Source of the DNA: Hydrogenophaga sp.
GTDB lineage: Bacteria; Pseudomonadota; Gammaproteobacteria; Burkholderiales; Burkholderiaceae_C
NCBI RefSeq assembly: GCF_011390835.1
Contig: NZ_JAABRQ010000002.1
Location: forward strand, 62,001-126,000
Length of the DNA: 64,000 nt
Direction: 5' to 3'
Shown here: positions 28,910 through 38,330 of the stretch, one piece after another
Layout of the letters: each line of letters starts with the position of its first letter
Position numbering within the stretch: the first letter of the stretch is position 1
Translations under genes and position numbers: made by a program
Notes under the pieces: generated by a model
What the model saw: only the letters and a program-made list of their open reading frames with translations
Database searches by the model: none
Told to the model about the DNA's origin: nothing

Positions 28910-29596
28910 TCAGAGCTGAAAGCTGTTGCGGATGAGGCCCACGGCGAGCCCTTCGATTTCGAAGGGCTCGCCGGGTTCGACCACGATGGTCTTGAAGTCC
29001 GGGTTTTCGGCGCGCAATTCGATGCGATCAGGGTGGCGCATGAAGCGCTTGACCGTCACGTCATCCCCAAGTCTGGCCACCACGATCTGGCCGTTTTTCG
29101 CGTCTTTGCTGGACTGCACTGCGAGCAGGTCACCATCCAAAATACCGACGTCGCGCATGGACATGCCGCGCACCTTGAGTAGGTAGTCCGGTGTACGCTG
29201 GAACAGGTGGCGTTCCAGCTGGTAGGTCTGGTCCACGTGCTCCTGCGCCAGGATCGGGGAGCCGGCTGCGACCCGGCCAATCAGGGGCAGCATGAGCTGG
29301 GACAGGCTGGGCAGCGGCAGTGTAAGCTGGCGCCCGCGTGAAGCGTTGATGGAATGCAGGTCTTCGCTGCGCAGGCGAATACCGCGCGAGGTGCCGCTCA
29401 CCAGCTCGATCACCCCCTTGCGCGCCAAGGCCTGCAAATGCTCTTCGGCAGCGTTGGCCGATTTGAAGCCCAGCTCGGTGGCGATCTCGGCACGGGTCGG
29501 CGGGGCGCCAGTGCGGCGGATGGCCGTCTGGATAAGCTCCAGGATCTGCTGTTGCCTGGGCGTGAGCTTCGGGTGGGTGCGTTGCAGGTCGTTCAT
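28910..29596 (-). CDS. lexA: SOS repressor LexA
   Basis: 228 residues. The N-terminal winged helix ([40 protein letters not shown]) binds SOS boxes. The autocleavage site is Ala111-Gly112 (VAAGSP), with catalytic Ser146 (GMSMRD) and Lys183 (TVKRFM). RecA-stimulated cleavage derepresses the SOS regulon. Start ATG 29596 has GAAGG upstream. Two LexA-type boxes lie 30-64 bp upstream of its start, as expected for autoregulation. An asparaginase gene is divergent. Confidence 0.97.
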   Translation of the reverse strand: MNDLQRTHPKLTPRQQQILELIQTAIRRTGAPPTRAEIATELGFKSANAAEEHLQALARKGVIELVSGTSRGIRLRSEDLHSINASRGRQLTLPLPSLSQLMLPLIGRVAAGSPILAQEHVDQTYQLERHLFQRTPDYLLKVRGMSMRDVGILDGDLLAVQSSKDAKNGQIVVARLGDDVTVKRFMRHPDRIELRAENPDFKTIVVEPGEPFEIEGLAVGLIRNSFQL

Positions 29597-29625
29597 GAAT
29601 GGCCTTCGCTGGGTGGACCGACAGA

Positions 29626-29660
29626 CTGTTTGTCTATCCAGTATCTGTATTTTTAACCAG
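29626..29660. promoter_or_regulatory. two LexA-type boxes between lexA and asparaginase
   Basis: Both are 16-mers of the form CTGT-N8-CCAG on the plus strand (CTGG-N8-ACAG on the minus strand): 29626-29641 and 29645-29660, 19 bp start to start. Each departs from CTGT-N8-ACAG at one position of the second half, with an AT-rich middle in the second. They sit 30-64 bp upstream of lexA and 18-52 bp upstream of the asparaginase GTG at 29678, so LexA could control both. Confidence 0.8.
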
Positions 29661-29677
29661 TTCTGGAGGTTTGGCAA

Positions 29678-30664
29678 GTGTTCCCTGCAAACAAGATCGC
29701 TGACGATCGCTCGGTGACCGTGGTGCTCGGTACTGGCGGCACCATAGCTGGTCGCTCAGCCCGGGCGGACGACCACGTTGGCTACGTGTCGGGCGAGATC
29801 GCCTTGGCCGATCTGGTGGCTAATGTGCCCGGACTGCAAGGCCTGCAGCTGGAGGTGGAGCAGGTGGCGCAGATCGACAGCAAGGATATGGATCTGCGCG
29901 TCTGGCAGGCACTCGTGCAGCGCTTGGTGCACCACCTGGCCAGGCCAGAAGTAGGATCGGTGGTGATCACCCATGGCACCGACACGCTGGAAGAGACCGC
30001 GTTTTTGCTGCACAGCCTGCTGCCCTCGGACAAACCTGTGGTGCTGACCTGCGCTATGCGGCCGGCCAGTGCGCTGATGGCCGATGGCCCCCAAAACCTG
30101 CTGGACGCGGTGACGTTGGCGCGCCACCCTGGCGCTAAGGGTGCGATGGCGGTGTGTGCCGGTCAGGCATTTGCTGCGTTGGATGTGTGCAAGGTACACA
30201 GCTACCGGCTGGACGCCTTTGACGGTGGTGAGGCCGGCGCGCTCGCGTTGATCGAGAACGGCCAGGTGCGCCAGCTGCATCCCTGGCCGGTCATGCACGC
30301 TCCAAACCACGACGCTGGCCACGACTTGCGACAGCGCTTTCTCAGCGCTGCCGCGTTGCCCTCCGTGACCCTGCTCACCAGCCATGCCGATGCCGACGGC
30401 TTGATCGTGCAGGCCTTGCTCGCCAGTGCGGGTGATCGTTCGATGCAAGGGCTAGTGGTAGCGGGCACGGGCAACGGCACGGTGCACCGGACCCTGGCGG
30501 CGGCCTTGGCCGCCGCACAGGAACAGGGAGTTCGTGTGGTGCGCACCACGCGCTGCGCCCGCGGGCAGGTGCTGGCGCAGTCGGGCCACGCCTTGCCGGA
30601 GATCAGCGCGCTCTCACCTGTGAAGGCCCGCCTCGCGCTGGCGATGGAACTGCTCAGCGCCTGA
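29678..30664 (+). CDS. L-asparaginase family protein
   Basis: 328 residues from the GTG at 29678, which has GGAGG at good spacing. The first catalytic threonine motif is [13 protein letters not shown] near residues 16-28, and the second is [14 protein letters not shown] near 100. No signal peptide is seen, so it should be cytoplasmic and hydrolyse asparagine to aspartate and ammonia; some family members prefer glutamine or act otherwise. It is divergent from lexA across a shared region with two LexA-type boxes. A small membrane protein gene begins two bases after its stop. Confidence 0.9.
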   Translation: MFPANKIADDRSVTVVLGTGGTIAGRSARADDHVGYVSGEIALADLVANVPGLQGLQLEVEQVAQIDSKDMDLRVWQALVQRLVHHLARPEVGSVVITHGTDTLEETAFLLHSLLPSDKPVVLTCAMRPASALMADGPQNLLDAVTLARHPGAKGAMAVCAGQAFAALDVCKVHSYRLDAFDGGEAGALALIENGQVRQLHPWPVMHAPNHDAGHDLRQRFLSAAALPSVTLLTSHADADGLIVQALLASAGDRSMQGLVVAGTGNGTVHRTLAAALAAAQEQGVRVVRTTRCARGQVLAQSGHALPEISALSPVKARLALAMELLSA

Positions 30665-30666
30665 GC

Positions 30667-31086
30667 ATGCTGGTCGCGCTCGGCGCCCATCCCTGGGCCT
30701 ATCCCATGCTGGAGACCGTCCACCTGCTGGGGGTGGGTTTGCTGCTGGGCAATATGGCGCTGCTGGAGTTGCGCGTGTTCGGCTGGGGTGTGGTCTTGCC
30801 GATCCAGCCACTGGCGAGGCTGAGTCTGGGACTGGTGCTGACAGGCTTTTCCCTGGCGGCGATCACCGGTCTGCTCATGTTTGGTACCCAGCCGCAGGAA
30901 CTGTTGGCCAACCGCGTGTTCACAGTCAAGATGGGCTTACTGATGCTGGCCGGCTGCAACGCAGCCTGGTTCCATGCGCGGCAATCCCTGCAGCGGCTGG
31001 ACGCCACGGCCAGGGTGTCCATGGGGTTGTCGGGCGTGTTGTGGCTGGGGGTGCTCACCTGCGGCCGGTGGATTGGTTACGTGTGA
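30667..31086 (+). CDS. small four-helix membrane protein (DUF6644-like)
   Basis: 139 residues with about four hydrophobic helices: YPMLETVHLLGVGLLLGNMA, LSLGLVLTGFSLAAITGLLM, VKMGLLMLAGCNAAWFHA and VSMGLSGVLWLGVLTCG. Histidines in the first and third helices could ligate metal or haem. The length and E-T-x-H start resemble the DUF6644 group, which often pairs with DUF6152 proteins, as it does here; I hold the family name at moderate confidence. The ATG at 30667 begins two bases after the asparaginase stop, suggesting coupling. Confidence 0.75.
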   Translation: MLVALGAHPWAYPMLETVHLLGVGLLLGNMALLELRVFGWGVVLPIQPLARLSLGLVLTGFSLAAITGLLMFGTQPQELLANRVFTVKMGLLMLAGCNAAWFHARQSLQRLDATARVSMGLSGVLWLGVLTCGRWIGYV

Positions 31087-31109
31087 ATCAACTTGAACAG
31101 GAGCGAACC

Positions 31110-31589
31110 ATGCAAAGACGACAGGTGATGCAGGCGGGTGGCCTGCTGGCGCTGGGCGCTGCGATGCGGCCAGCTTGGGCCCACCATGGCTGGAGCAGCT
31201 TTGACCAGGATCGACCGATTTACCTGGAGGGGCGCGCGGTGTCGGTGGCCTGGCGCAACCCCCATGCGGAACTGGTGCTGGAAGTGCCCGAGCGGCTGGC
31301 CTTGCCGGGTGATCTCGCGACCAGGCCTGTGCCGGCGCAGACCGCGGGGGTGGATGGCCCGGCCCTGTTGGCCAAGGCCGTGGTGCCGAACCGGCGTGAT
31401 CGGCGCTGGGAGATCGAGCTGGCGCCGATGTTCCGGCTCGGTCTGTGGCAAGTGCCCGAAATCCGCGCCGGCCAGGCCTTGTCCATGGTGGGCTTCACAT
31501 TCAAGGAAGAAAAGGGTGACCCGCTGGTTCGTGTCGAGTACCTCTTTCTTGAGGGCAAAGCCTACGGGCTGCGATCCAGTCCTGCGTGA
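31110..31589 (+). CDS. exported DUF6152-like protein
   Basis: 159 residues from the ATG at 31110 (AGGAG nearby). The N-terminus MQRRQVMQAGGLLALGAAMR resembles a twin-arginine signal, with cleavage near AWA at residue 24, giving a mature start HHGWSSFDQDRPIYLEG. HHGWS-FD is the hallmark of DUF6152 proteins, where the two histidines may bind metal. The rest is beta-rich (AELVLEVPERL, RWEIELAPMFR, GQALSMVGFTFKEEKG). It follows the DUF6644-like membrane gene by 23 bp and the pair is probably co-expressed. Function unknown. Confidence 0.8.
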   Translation: MQRRQVMQAGGLLALGAAMRPAWAHHGWSSFDQDRPIYLEGRAVSVAWRNPHAELVLEVPERLALPGDLATRPVPAQTAGVDGPALLAKAVVPNRRDRRWEIELAPMFRLGLWQVPEIRAGQALSMVGFTFKEEKGDPLVRVEYLFLEGKAYGLRSSPA

Positions 31590-31610
31590 CCAGAGTGCGG
31601 TAAGTCCCCA

Positions 31611-31647
31611 AAACGAAACAGCCCGGCGATGCCGGGCTGTTTCGTTT
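31611..31647. terminator. 17-bp perfect bidirectional terminator
   Basis: Sequence 31611-31627 is the exact reverse complement of 31631-31647, with a 3-nt loop. The stem is A/T-rich at the base and GCCCGGC at the top, so it can terminate both the rightward DUF6152 gene and the leftward adk gene, whose stop is at 31668. Confidence 0.9.
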
Positions 31648-31667
31648 CAGATGAGCGTCAAGCCCGA

Positions 31668-32438
<771 letters not shown>

Positions 32439-32479
32439 TTACAGCCGAACCCCCTGGCCACAAGCTGGAAACTGCCCGG

Positions 32480-33268
32480 TCAGGTAGGGTGGAATATTGC
32501 CCGCACGCGGGCCAGGTCCTCGGCCGTGTCGACCCCCGGGCCCGGCGCCTGCGCGCTGATGTGCACCGCAATGCGCTCGCCGTGCCAGAGCACGCGCAAC
32601 TGCTCCAGCGATTCAGTGAGTTCCAGCGGCGAGGGCTCCAGTTTGGGAAATCGCCTCAGAAAACCGGCTCTGTATGCGTACAGGCCGATATGGCGTAGCG
32701 GCGCAGGGGCCGGCAGCCGCGGCGGTGAGCCTTCGGCCATGCCGTCACGCCACCAGGCGATCGGTGCACGGCTAAAATACAGCGCCGTTTGCGCCCGGTC
32801 GAGTACCACCTTCACCACGTTCGGATTGAGAAAATCTTCCAGTCGGTCTAGCGCGTGGGCAGCGGTGCTCATGACACAGTCTGGACGCGAGCGCAGCAGG
32901 TCGGCCACCGCGGTGATCAGCAACGGCTCGATCAACGGTTCGTCGCCCTGCACATTCACCACCACAGTCTCATCGGCCAGACCCAGCCGGTCGCAGGCCT
33001 CGGCGAGCCGGTCGCTGCCCGAGGCGTGATCTTGGCGGGTTAGCACCGCGTCAATGCCGTGCTCGCTGCAGACCTGCAGGATGGTCTTGTCGTCGGCAGC
33101 CACCACACACTGCTGTGCGCCACTTTGCCTCGCCCGCAGCGCTACGCGCACCACCATGGGCATGCCGGCAATGTCCGCCAGCGGCTTGTTGGGCAACCGG
33201 GTCGATGCCAAACGCGCCGGGATCAGGACGATGAAGCCGGCACTGGCAGCTGCATGTGCCACGCTCAC
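32480..33268 (-). CDS. kdsB: 3-deoxy-manno-octulosonate cytidylyltransferase
   Basis: 262 residues starting at GTG 33268, which has GAGGA eight bases upstream. It activates KDO with CTP for lipopolysaccharide synthesis. The nucleotide-binding start [20 protein letters not shown] and the metal-binding [10 protein letters not shown] near residue 115 are intact, as is [13 protein letters not shown]. It belongs to the envelope cluster with lpxK, which supplies the lipid A that CMP-KDO modifies. The GTG start is notable; a second in-frame GTG lies two codons on. Confidence 0.95.
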   Translation of the reverse strand: MSVAHAAASAGFIVLIPARLASTRLPNKPLADIAGMPMVVRVALRARQSGAQQCVVAADDKTILQVCSEHGIDAVLTRQDHASGSDRLAEACDRLGLADETVVVNVQGDEPLIEPLLITAVADLLRSRPDCVMSTAAHALDRLEDFLNPNVVKVVLDRAQTALYFSRAPIAWWRDGMAEGSPPRLPAPAPLRHIGLYAYRAGFLRRFPKLEPSPLELTESLEQLRVLWHGERIAVHISAQAPGPGVDTAEDLARVRAIFHPT

Positions 33269-33320
33269 GAAAAATCCTCTTCTCTGCGGTGCAAGCGCTG
33301 GGTGACCTGTCCGGCAACGC

Positions 33321-33524
33321 TCATGCCGCGCGGGGCGCGGGCGGGCGCTCGGCCTCTTCGTCGGTGATGGGGCGGGCTTCGTGCTCCAGCAGGATGGGAA
33401 TGCCATCACGCACCGGATAGGCGAGGCGGGCGCTGCGCGACAGCAGCTCCTGCTGGTCACGCAGGTAAATCAAGGGGCCCTTGGTGACTGGGCAGACCAG
33501 CAGTTCGAGCAGTTTGGTGTCCAT
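33321..33524 (-). CDS. Trm112-family protein
   Basis: 67 residues: [20 protein letters not shown] opening and [20 protein letters not shown] are diagnostic of the Trm112/UPF0434 family. Eukaryotic Trm112 activates methyltransferases; the bacterial partner is unknown. Only one cysteine of the usual zinc set is kept (LVCPVTKG), as in many bacterial copies. It lies between lpxK (25 bp) and kdsB (52 bp) as in many betaproteobacteria. Confidence 0.93.
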   Translation of the reverse strand: MDTKLLELLVCPVTKGPLIYLRDQQELLSRSARLAYPVRDGIPILLEHEARPITDEEAERPPAPRAA

Positions 33525-33549
33525 GGCTGAATGATAGTGCGGGTGGCCG

Positions 33550-34644
33550 TCAACGTGCGGCGGCCGGCCTTCGCTGAACATGCGCCAAGGCCATGTCCAC
33601 CGCATCGAAGAAGCCAGGTTCAGGGTGCAGTTCCAGGGACACCACCCAGACCTGCTGTCGCTTGGTCGACGCATCGCCCAGCAGGGCATCAAGCTTGACG
33701 GCGTCTTTTTCGGTGCAGATCAGCGGGTGTTCCGGGCTTGCCAGCAGGCCGGCGTATGCATCGCTGGCGGCATGGTCGGGCAGGGGCACGGTGCGGGCAA
33801 GCGTCAAGCCGCGCGCGCGCAGCATGGTGAAGAAGGCATCGGGTCGGGCGATGCCAGCCACCGCGCAAAGGGCTTGCCCCTGCAGCGTGGACAGAGGCTG
33901 TGTCTGACCAGCGAGGTTGCTCGCGGAATCGGCCAGCCGTCGGGCGGCGAGAAATTGAGGCACATCGCCCATCGGCAGCGTGATTGGCAGCGCCTCCTCA
34001 CGCCTTTGCAGCAGGACCAGATCGGGCGGTGCAGGGTGGCCGGGCGCGGGCGGCCAGGGCTCGCGCAGCAGGCCCGCGGGCAGTTGCCAGCCATTGCCTA
34101 TGCCACGCTCGTCAAACACCGCGATCGACAGATCGCGTCCCAAGGCCAGATGTTGCAGGCCGTCGTCGCACAGCAGCACATCGATGTCAGGGTGGCGCTC
34201 CAACAGGGCGCGGGCGGCGTCGACCCGGCGGGGGGCGACACAGACCGGTGCGCCGGTGGACTGATGGATCAGGGCGGGCTCATCGCCCACGGCGCTGGCC
34301 GGGGTGGTGGCGTCCACCTGCTGCAGCTGCTCCGTCTGTCGACCGTAGCCGCGGGACACAACACCTGGGTGCCAACCATGTGACTGCAGGTGTTTCACCA
34401 GCGCAACGACGGTCGGCGTTTTGCCAGCCCCCCCCACCACCACATTGCCCACCACGATCACCGGCACCGGCATTCTGTGGATCTGGAACCAACCCAGGGC
34501 AAACGCCAGCCGCCGCAAGCGGCCCAGCATGGCGTGAATCAGGGAAAGCGGCCAAAGCAGGCTCGCGGCCAGGGTCTTGTGCTGCGCCAGCGCCTGCCAG
34601 CGGGCCTCGCGTCGGGCTTGGCGATCGTCGGGCCGCAGGTTCAT
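33550..34644 (-). CDS. lpxK: tetraacyldisaccharide 4'-kinase
   Basis: 364 residues. It phosphorylates the lipid A disaccharide at the inner membrane. The Walker A stretch [13 protein letters not shown] lies at 66-78, preceded by an amphipathic membrane-contact region ([15 protein letters not shown]). [32 protein letters not shown] and [12 protein letters not shown] are family signatures. GAGG precedes the ATG at 34644. It lies 13 bp downstream of exbD. Confidence 0.95.
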   Translation of the reverse strand: MNLRPDDRQARREARWQALAQHKTLAASLLWPLSLIHAMLGRLRRLAFALGWFQIHRMPVPVIVVGNVVVGGAGKTPTVVALVKHLQSHGWHPGVVSRGYGRQTEQLQQVDATTPASAVGDEPALIHQSTGAPVCVAPRRVDAARALLERHPDIDVLLCDDGLQHLALGRDLSIAVFDERGIGNGWQLPAGLLREPWPPAPGHPAPPDLVLLQRREEALPITLPMGDVPQFLAARRLADSASNLAGQTQPLSTLQGQALCAVAGIARPDAFFTMLRARGLTLARTVPLPDHAASDAYAGLLASPEHPLICTEKDAVKLDALLGDASTKRQQVWVVSLELHPEPGFFDAVDMALAHVQRRPAAAR

Positions 34645-34657
34645 GCGGCCTCAGGGG

Positions 34658-35095
34658 TCAGGGCCTGGCGCGGGCGCCGCCGGCACCCGCCTGCTGGGTG
34701 GCGAAGGTGATCTGCACCAAGCCGGCGCGGCGCGAAGCGTCCATGACGTTGATGACCGACTGGTGGGTGGCCGCGGCGTCGGCGCTGATGATCACGACCA
34801 CGTCTCGCGTGTCCTGCGTGGCCACCGACAAGGCGCGGGTGAGCTGCTCCACGCTGCCGCCATCCAGCACCGACTTGTTGATGGAATAGCGGCCGTCGCT
34901 ACCCACCGCAACGATGATTTCTTTTGGGTTCTGCCGCTGCGCCTCGGCGTCGGCCACTGGCAGATTTACCTTGAGTTCGGTGAACTTGCTGTAAGTGGTG
35001 GTGAGCATGAGGAAAATCAGCACCACCAGCAGGATGTCGATGAACGGGATCAGATTGATCTCGGGCTCGTCGCGGGTGCCGGGTCGGAAGTTCAT
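34658..35095 (-). CDS. exbD: ExbD/TolR-family proton-channel partner
   Basis: 145 residues. One N-terminal membrane helix (LIPFIDILLVVLIFLMLTTT, about 15-34) carries the conserved aspartate of the FIDI motif, which takes part in proton flow; the rest is periplasmic. With ExbB it energises TonB, or in the Tol version TolA. Tol-Pal genes are at 57-59 kb without tolQRA, so this pair could serve either system; position next to lpxK is common in betaproteobacteria and is usually annotated ExbD. It is 33 bp downstream of exbB. Confidence 0.9.
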   Translation of the reverse strand: MNFRPGTRDEPEINLIPFIDILLVVLIFLMLTTTYSKFTELKVNLPVADAEAQRQNPKEIIVAVGSDGRYSINKSVLDGGSVEQLTRALSVATQDTRDVVVIISADAAATHQSVINVMDASRRAGLVQITFATQQAGAGGARARP

Positions 35096-35128
35096 GCGCA
35101 GTGCAGATTCAGCAGAGGGATACCGGGC

Positions 35129-35770
35129 TCACTTGCGCAGATGATGCAGGTGGCGCGCGAAGCGGTCGGCGGAGATTTCCATGGTGAGCAGGTAGCCATC
35201 CACTCGCCCGCGGAAATAGCGCCAGAAGATCAGCGCCGGAATCGCCACAATCAGACCAAACGCGGTGTTGTAAAGCGCGATAGAGATGCCATGCGCCAAC
35301 TGCTCGGGGTTGCCGCCGCCTGGCACGGTGCCCATACCGCCGTTACCGCCCTGGGAGCCGAAAATTTCAATCATGCCGATGACTGTGCCCAGCAGGCCCA
35401 GCAACGGAGCTGCCGAGGCAATGGTGGCAAGCGCCCCCAAGTAGCGCTGCAACTGGGCCGCTGCCTGCCGACCCGCGCTTTCCAGGCTGGCTCGCAGGTC
35501 TTCCTCGCTGGCCCGCGGATTGGCATTGAGCGCCCGAAAACCGCTGGCCAGCACGCCACCCAGGGTCGAGTTTTGCTCCAACTGCTTGACCACGTCGGGG
35601 CTGGGCACGCCATTGCGCGAGACCATGATGGCCTCGTCCAGCAGTTTTGGAGGAATGATCTTCGCGGTCTTCAGGCTGATGAAACGCTCAATGATCAAGG
35701 CCAGACCAATGACAGAGCAGGCAATCAGGGGCCAGATCGGCCAGCCGGCCGCTTGTATGATGGAAAACAA
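35129..35770 (-). CDS. exbB: ExbB/TolQ/MotA-family proton channel
   Basis: 213 residues with three membrane segments: WPIWPLIACSVIGLALIIE, a long helix through LATIASAAPLLGLLGTVIGMIEIFG, and ALYNTAFGLIVAIPALIFWRYFRG. The central region around TVIGMIEIFG is the family signature. The start is TTG at 35770, since no ATG or GTG gives this N-terminus; GGAG seven bases upstream supports it. A glycine-rich loop GGNGGMGTVPGGGN is unusual for the family but common in this lineage. It opens the envelope cluster. Confidence 0.9.
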   Translation of the reverse strand: MFSIIQAAGWPIWPLIACSVIGLALIIERFISLKTAKIIPPKLLDEAIMVSRNGVPSPDVVKQLEQNSTLGGVLASGFRALNANPRASEEDLRASLESAGRQAAAQLQRYLGALATIASAAPLLGLLGTVIGMIEIFGSQGGNGGMGTVPGGGNPEQLAHGISIALYNTAFGLIVAIPALIFWRYFRGRVDGYLLTMEISADRFARHLHHLRK

Positions 35771-36097
35771 AACAGGGCTCCAGGCAAAACAGCCAAGTTG
35801 CTACGCCCTCGATTATGGCGCACGAGCTGGCGGGCACGGTCCCTGAGCCAAGGCCCTGAAGCCGAGCCGCCTGCCTCAGCGTATTCACAGAATCTGTGGA
35901 TAACTTTGTGAAGAACCCAGGTGTGCCCCCGCTCAATCCCGCGCAAGCGCTGCATTTCGATAGATCGATGACAAAACGAGCACTGCAAAACGCTGTGAAA
36001 TCAAGGGCTTGGCCGCGAGCTGACGTAGCCGCGGGGCTTCGTCCACGAAACCCCAGCGACGATGCGGCTTGTGGACACATTCCGCTTGGAGACGCCC
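35771..36097. promoter_or_regulatory. 327-bp region between exbB and xseA with a DnaA box
   Basis: No gene is supported. A perfect DnaA 9-mer (TTATCCACA on the minus strand) lies at 35895-35903, inside TTCACAGAATCTGTGGATAA and followed by TTTGTGAA. TGTGGACA occurs again at 36070-36077. The region must also hold the divergent promoters of exbB and xseA; I could not place -35/-10 pairs with confidence. Confidence 0.5.
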
Positions 36098-37390
36098 GTG
36101 GCTGAGGGCTTCGGTGGTGCTCAGCCGCATGGCGTGGGGCGGGTGTGGGCGGTTGGCCCGCTGATGCGAGCGGTAGCCGACACGTTGGCCGCCCGATTCA
36201 ACCCGGTCACGGTGCGCGGCGAACTCTCTGGCTTTTCGCGCGCAGCCAGTGGCCACTGTTATTTTTCGCTCAAGGACGACAGCGGTCAGGTGCGCTGTGC
36301 CCTGTTTCGCCGTGCCGCTGACCAGCTGAGCTTTTCCCCCCAGGATGGCCAGCTGGTGGAGGCGCTGGGCAAGCTCGACGTCTATGGCCCGCGCGGCGAC
36401 CTGCAACTCATCGTTGACCGGCTCAAGCCAGCCGGGCAGGGCGCGTTGTTCGAGCAGTTTCTGCGGCTCAAGGCCGAGCTCGAAGCCGAGGGTCTGTTCG
36501 ACCCGGCGCGTAAGCGCTCCTTGCCGGCCCAGCCGCGCGGCATCGCGGTGGTGACTTCGCTGGGCGCCGCGGCGCTACGCGACGTGGTCACGGCCTTGCG
36601 CCGGCGCGTACCACATCTGCCGGTGGTGATTTATCCTGCCTTGGTGCAGGGGCAGCAGGCGCCCGCCCAGATTGATGCTGCGATAACGGCCGCTGGCCGG
36701 CACTTCACGTCAGGCGGTCCTTGCGACGTGTTGTTGCTGGTGCGCGGCGGCGGCTCGCTGGAGGACCTTTGGTCGTTCAACGACCCGGCCGTGGTGCGCG
36801 CGGTGGTGCGCTCGCCGATGCCGGTGGTCTGTGGCGTGGGTCATGAGACTGATTTCACCCTCGCCGATTTCGCCGCTGACCTGAGGGCGCCCACGCCCAC
36901 CGCCGCCGCCGAGCTGTGTGCACCGTCTCGCGAACAGCGGCTGGGCGAGCTGGAGCATTTGCAGGTGGGATTGTCGGATGCCGCGCATGCCGAACTCGAC
37001 CTTGGCGCGCAGCGGCTCGATCGGATCGCCCAGCGCCTGGGCCGGCCGTCGACCCGGCTGCACGACAGCCGCCACGAGCTGGCCCGTCTGCAGCACCGCC
37101 TGCAGAGCGGCTTGTTGTTGGCGGCCCAGGCGCAACGCAACCGGGTGCAGTCGCTGGCGCTCGCCTTATCGCCGGCCTTGCAACGGGCCGTGCGGCATCA
37201 GGAAGACCGCTTGCAGCGCCAGGCCTCTGCGCTGGCGCTGCTCGACCCCCAGCTGGTACTGGAGCGCGGCTACGCCTACCTGACCGATGCAGCCGGCGTT
37301 GCCATCACCTACACCGCACAGACCCGGCCAGGACAGGCGATTCGGGCAAGGCTGAGCGATGGCGAGCTCGGGCTCACGGTGGACCGATGA
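36098..37390 (+). CDS. xseA: exodeoxyribonuclease VII large subunit
   Basis: 430 residues from the GTG at 36098, which has GGAG at good spacing; the ATG at 36062 is in frame but has no ribosome site. An OB-fold N-domain contains SGFSRAASGHCYFSLKD, then the catalytic core begins PRGIAVVTSLGAAALRDV and includes VRGGGSLEDLWSFNDPAV and GVGHETDFTLADF. A coiled-coil region and ERGYAYL follow. It degrades single-stranded DNA ends with XseB, which is not in the window. The gene is 123 bp upstream of sodB. Confidence 0.92.
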   Translation: MAEGFGGAQPHGVGRVWAVGPLMRAVADTLAARFNPVTVRGELSGFSRAASGHCYFSLKDDSGQVRCALFRRAADQLSFSPQDGQLVEALGKLDVYGPRGDLQLIVDRLKPAGQGALFEQFLRLKAELEAEGLFDPARKRSLPAQPRGIAVVTSLGAAALRDVVTALRRRVPHLPVVIYPALVQGQQAPAQIDAAITAAGRHFTSGGPCDVLLLVRGGGSLEDLWSFNDPAVVRAVVRSPMPVVCGVGHETDFTLADFAADLRAPTPTAAAELCAPSREQRLGELEHLQVGLSDAAHAELDLGAQRLDRIAQRLGRPSTRLHDSRHELARLQHRLQSGLLLAAQAQRNRVQSLALALSPALQRAVRHQEDRLQRQASALALLDPQLVLERGYAYLTDAAGVAITYTAQTRPGQAIRARLSDGELGLTVDR

Positions 37391-37430
37391 GCGCAGAGAC
37401 CCCAGTCGCGGTACCGTTGCCGACCGTGCC

Positions 37431-37436
37431 TACAAT
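37431..37436 (+). promoter_or_regulatory. -10-like element upstream of sodB
   Basis: TACAAT lies 78 bp before the sodB ATG, in the 123-bp gap after xseA. It matches a sigma-70 -10 element, but I cannot place a convincing -35, so support is weak. Confidence 0.35.
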
Positions 37437-37513
37437 GAAAGCTTGAGTGGACCAGCGGCCGCATCCGCCAACGTCCCGTCCGATTCACGATTCGACCCCC
37501 AAGAGGAAACACC

Positions 37514-38095
37514 ATGGAACACACCCTGCCAGCCCTGCCTTTCGCCATTGACGCGCTTGCGCCTCACTACTCCAAGGAAACGCTGGAGTTTCATCACGGC
37601 AAGCACCACAACGCCTATGTGGTCAACCTCAACAACCTTCAAAAAGGCACCGAGTTCGAGAACATGGACCTCGAGTCCATCGTCAAGAAGTCCAGCGGCG
37701 GTGTGTACAACAACGCGGCTCAGATCTGGAATCACACCTTTTTCTGGAACTGCATGAAGCCCAACGGCGGCGGTGAGCCTTCTGGCGCGTTGGCTGCGGC
37801 CATCAACGCCAAGTGGGGTAGCTACGCTGCCTTCAAAGAGGCGTTTGTGAAAAGCGCGGTCGGCAACTTTGGTTCGGGCTGGACTTGGCTGGTGAAGAAG
37901 GCCGACGGTTCGGTGGACATCGTGAACATGGGCGCTGCTGGCACCCCGCTGACCACTGGCGACAAGGCTTTGCTGACGGTTGACGTCTGGGAACACGCCT
38001 ATTACATCGACTACCGCAACGCGCGTCCCAAGTTTGTCGAGACCTACCTGGACAAGCTGGTCAACTGGTCGTTTGCCGAAGCCAATTTCGCCTGA
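37514..38095 (+). CDS. sodB: superoxide dismutase, iron type
   Basis: 193 residues. It dismutates superoxide in the cytoplasm. Metal ligands are visible in [24 protein letters not shown] and [13 protein letters not shown]. The glutamine in NAAQIWNH is typical of iron enzymes (manganese enzymes carry it elsewhere). Length and [11 protein letters not shown] match FeSOD. The Shine-Dalgarno AGAGGA precedes the ATG. A strong terminator follows 24 bp past the stop. Confidence 0.96.
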   Translation: MEHTLPALPFAIDALAPHYSKETLEFHHGKHHNAYVVNLNNLQKGTEFENMDLESIVKKSSGGVYNNAAQIWNHTFFWNCMKPNGGGEPSGALAAAINAKWGSYAAFKEAFVKSAVGNFGSGWTWLVKKADGSVDIVNMGAAGTPLTTGDKALLTVDVWEHAYYIDYRNARPKFVETYLDKLVNWSFAEANFA

Positions 38096-38118
38096 TCGCG
38101 GTCCGGCGTGATCGCCCA

Positions 38119-38153
38119 GGGTCCGAAGGCTTTGCCTCGGGCCCTTTTTTTTT
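38119..38153 (+). terminator. intrinsic terminator of sodB
   Basis: A GC-rich stem (GGGTCCGAAGGC / GCCTCGGGCCC, one bulge) with loop TTT is followed by nine T residues. Confidence 0.85.
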
Positions 38154-38330
38154 GGTGTCATTGGAAGATGCTAGGCATTTCCAGCTTTTGATTTTCTCAA
38201 TGTGAGATCTGGCTTCAATAAATGAAGCCCAGGTCAGAGCGTTGAAAGCAAAATTGCGGACGATTACGACATTCGGCTGACGACGCCCTCGATCAGCGGG
38301 ATTCCCACAACGATTCACGGAGCCAAAGAC

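Noticed and set aside
35880-36080. Reading the DnaA box region as a replication origin.
   Set aside because: Only one perfect box and one weak one are present, there is no AT-rich unwinding stretch, and dnaA or other origin genes are not nearby.
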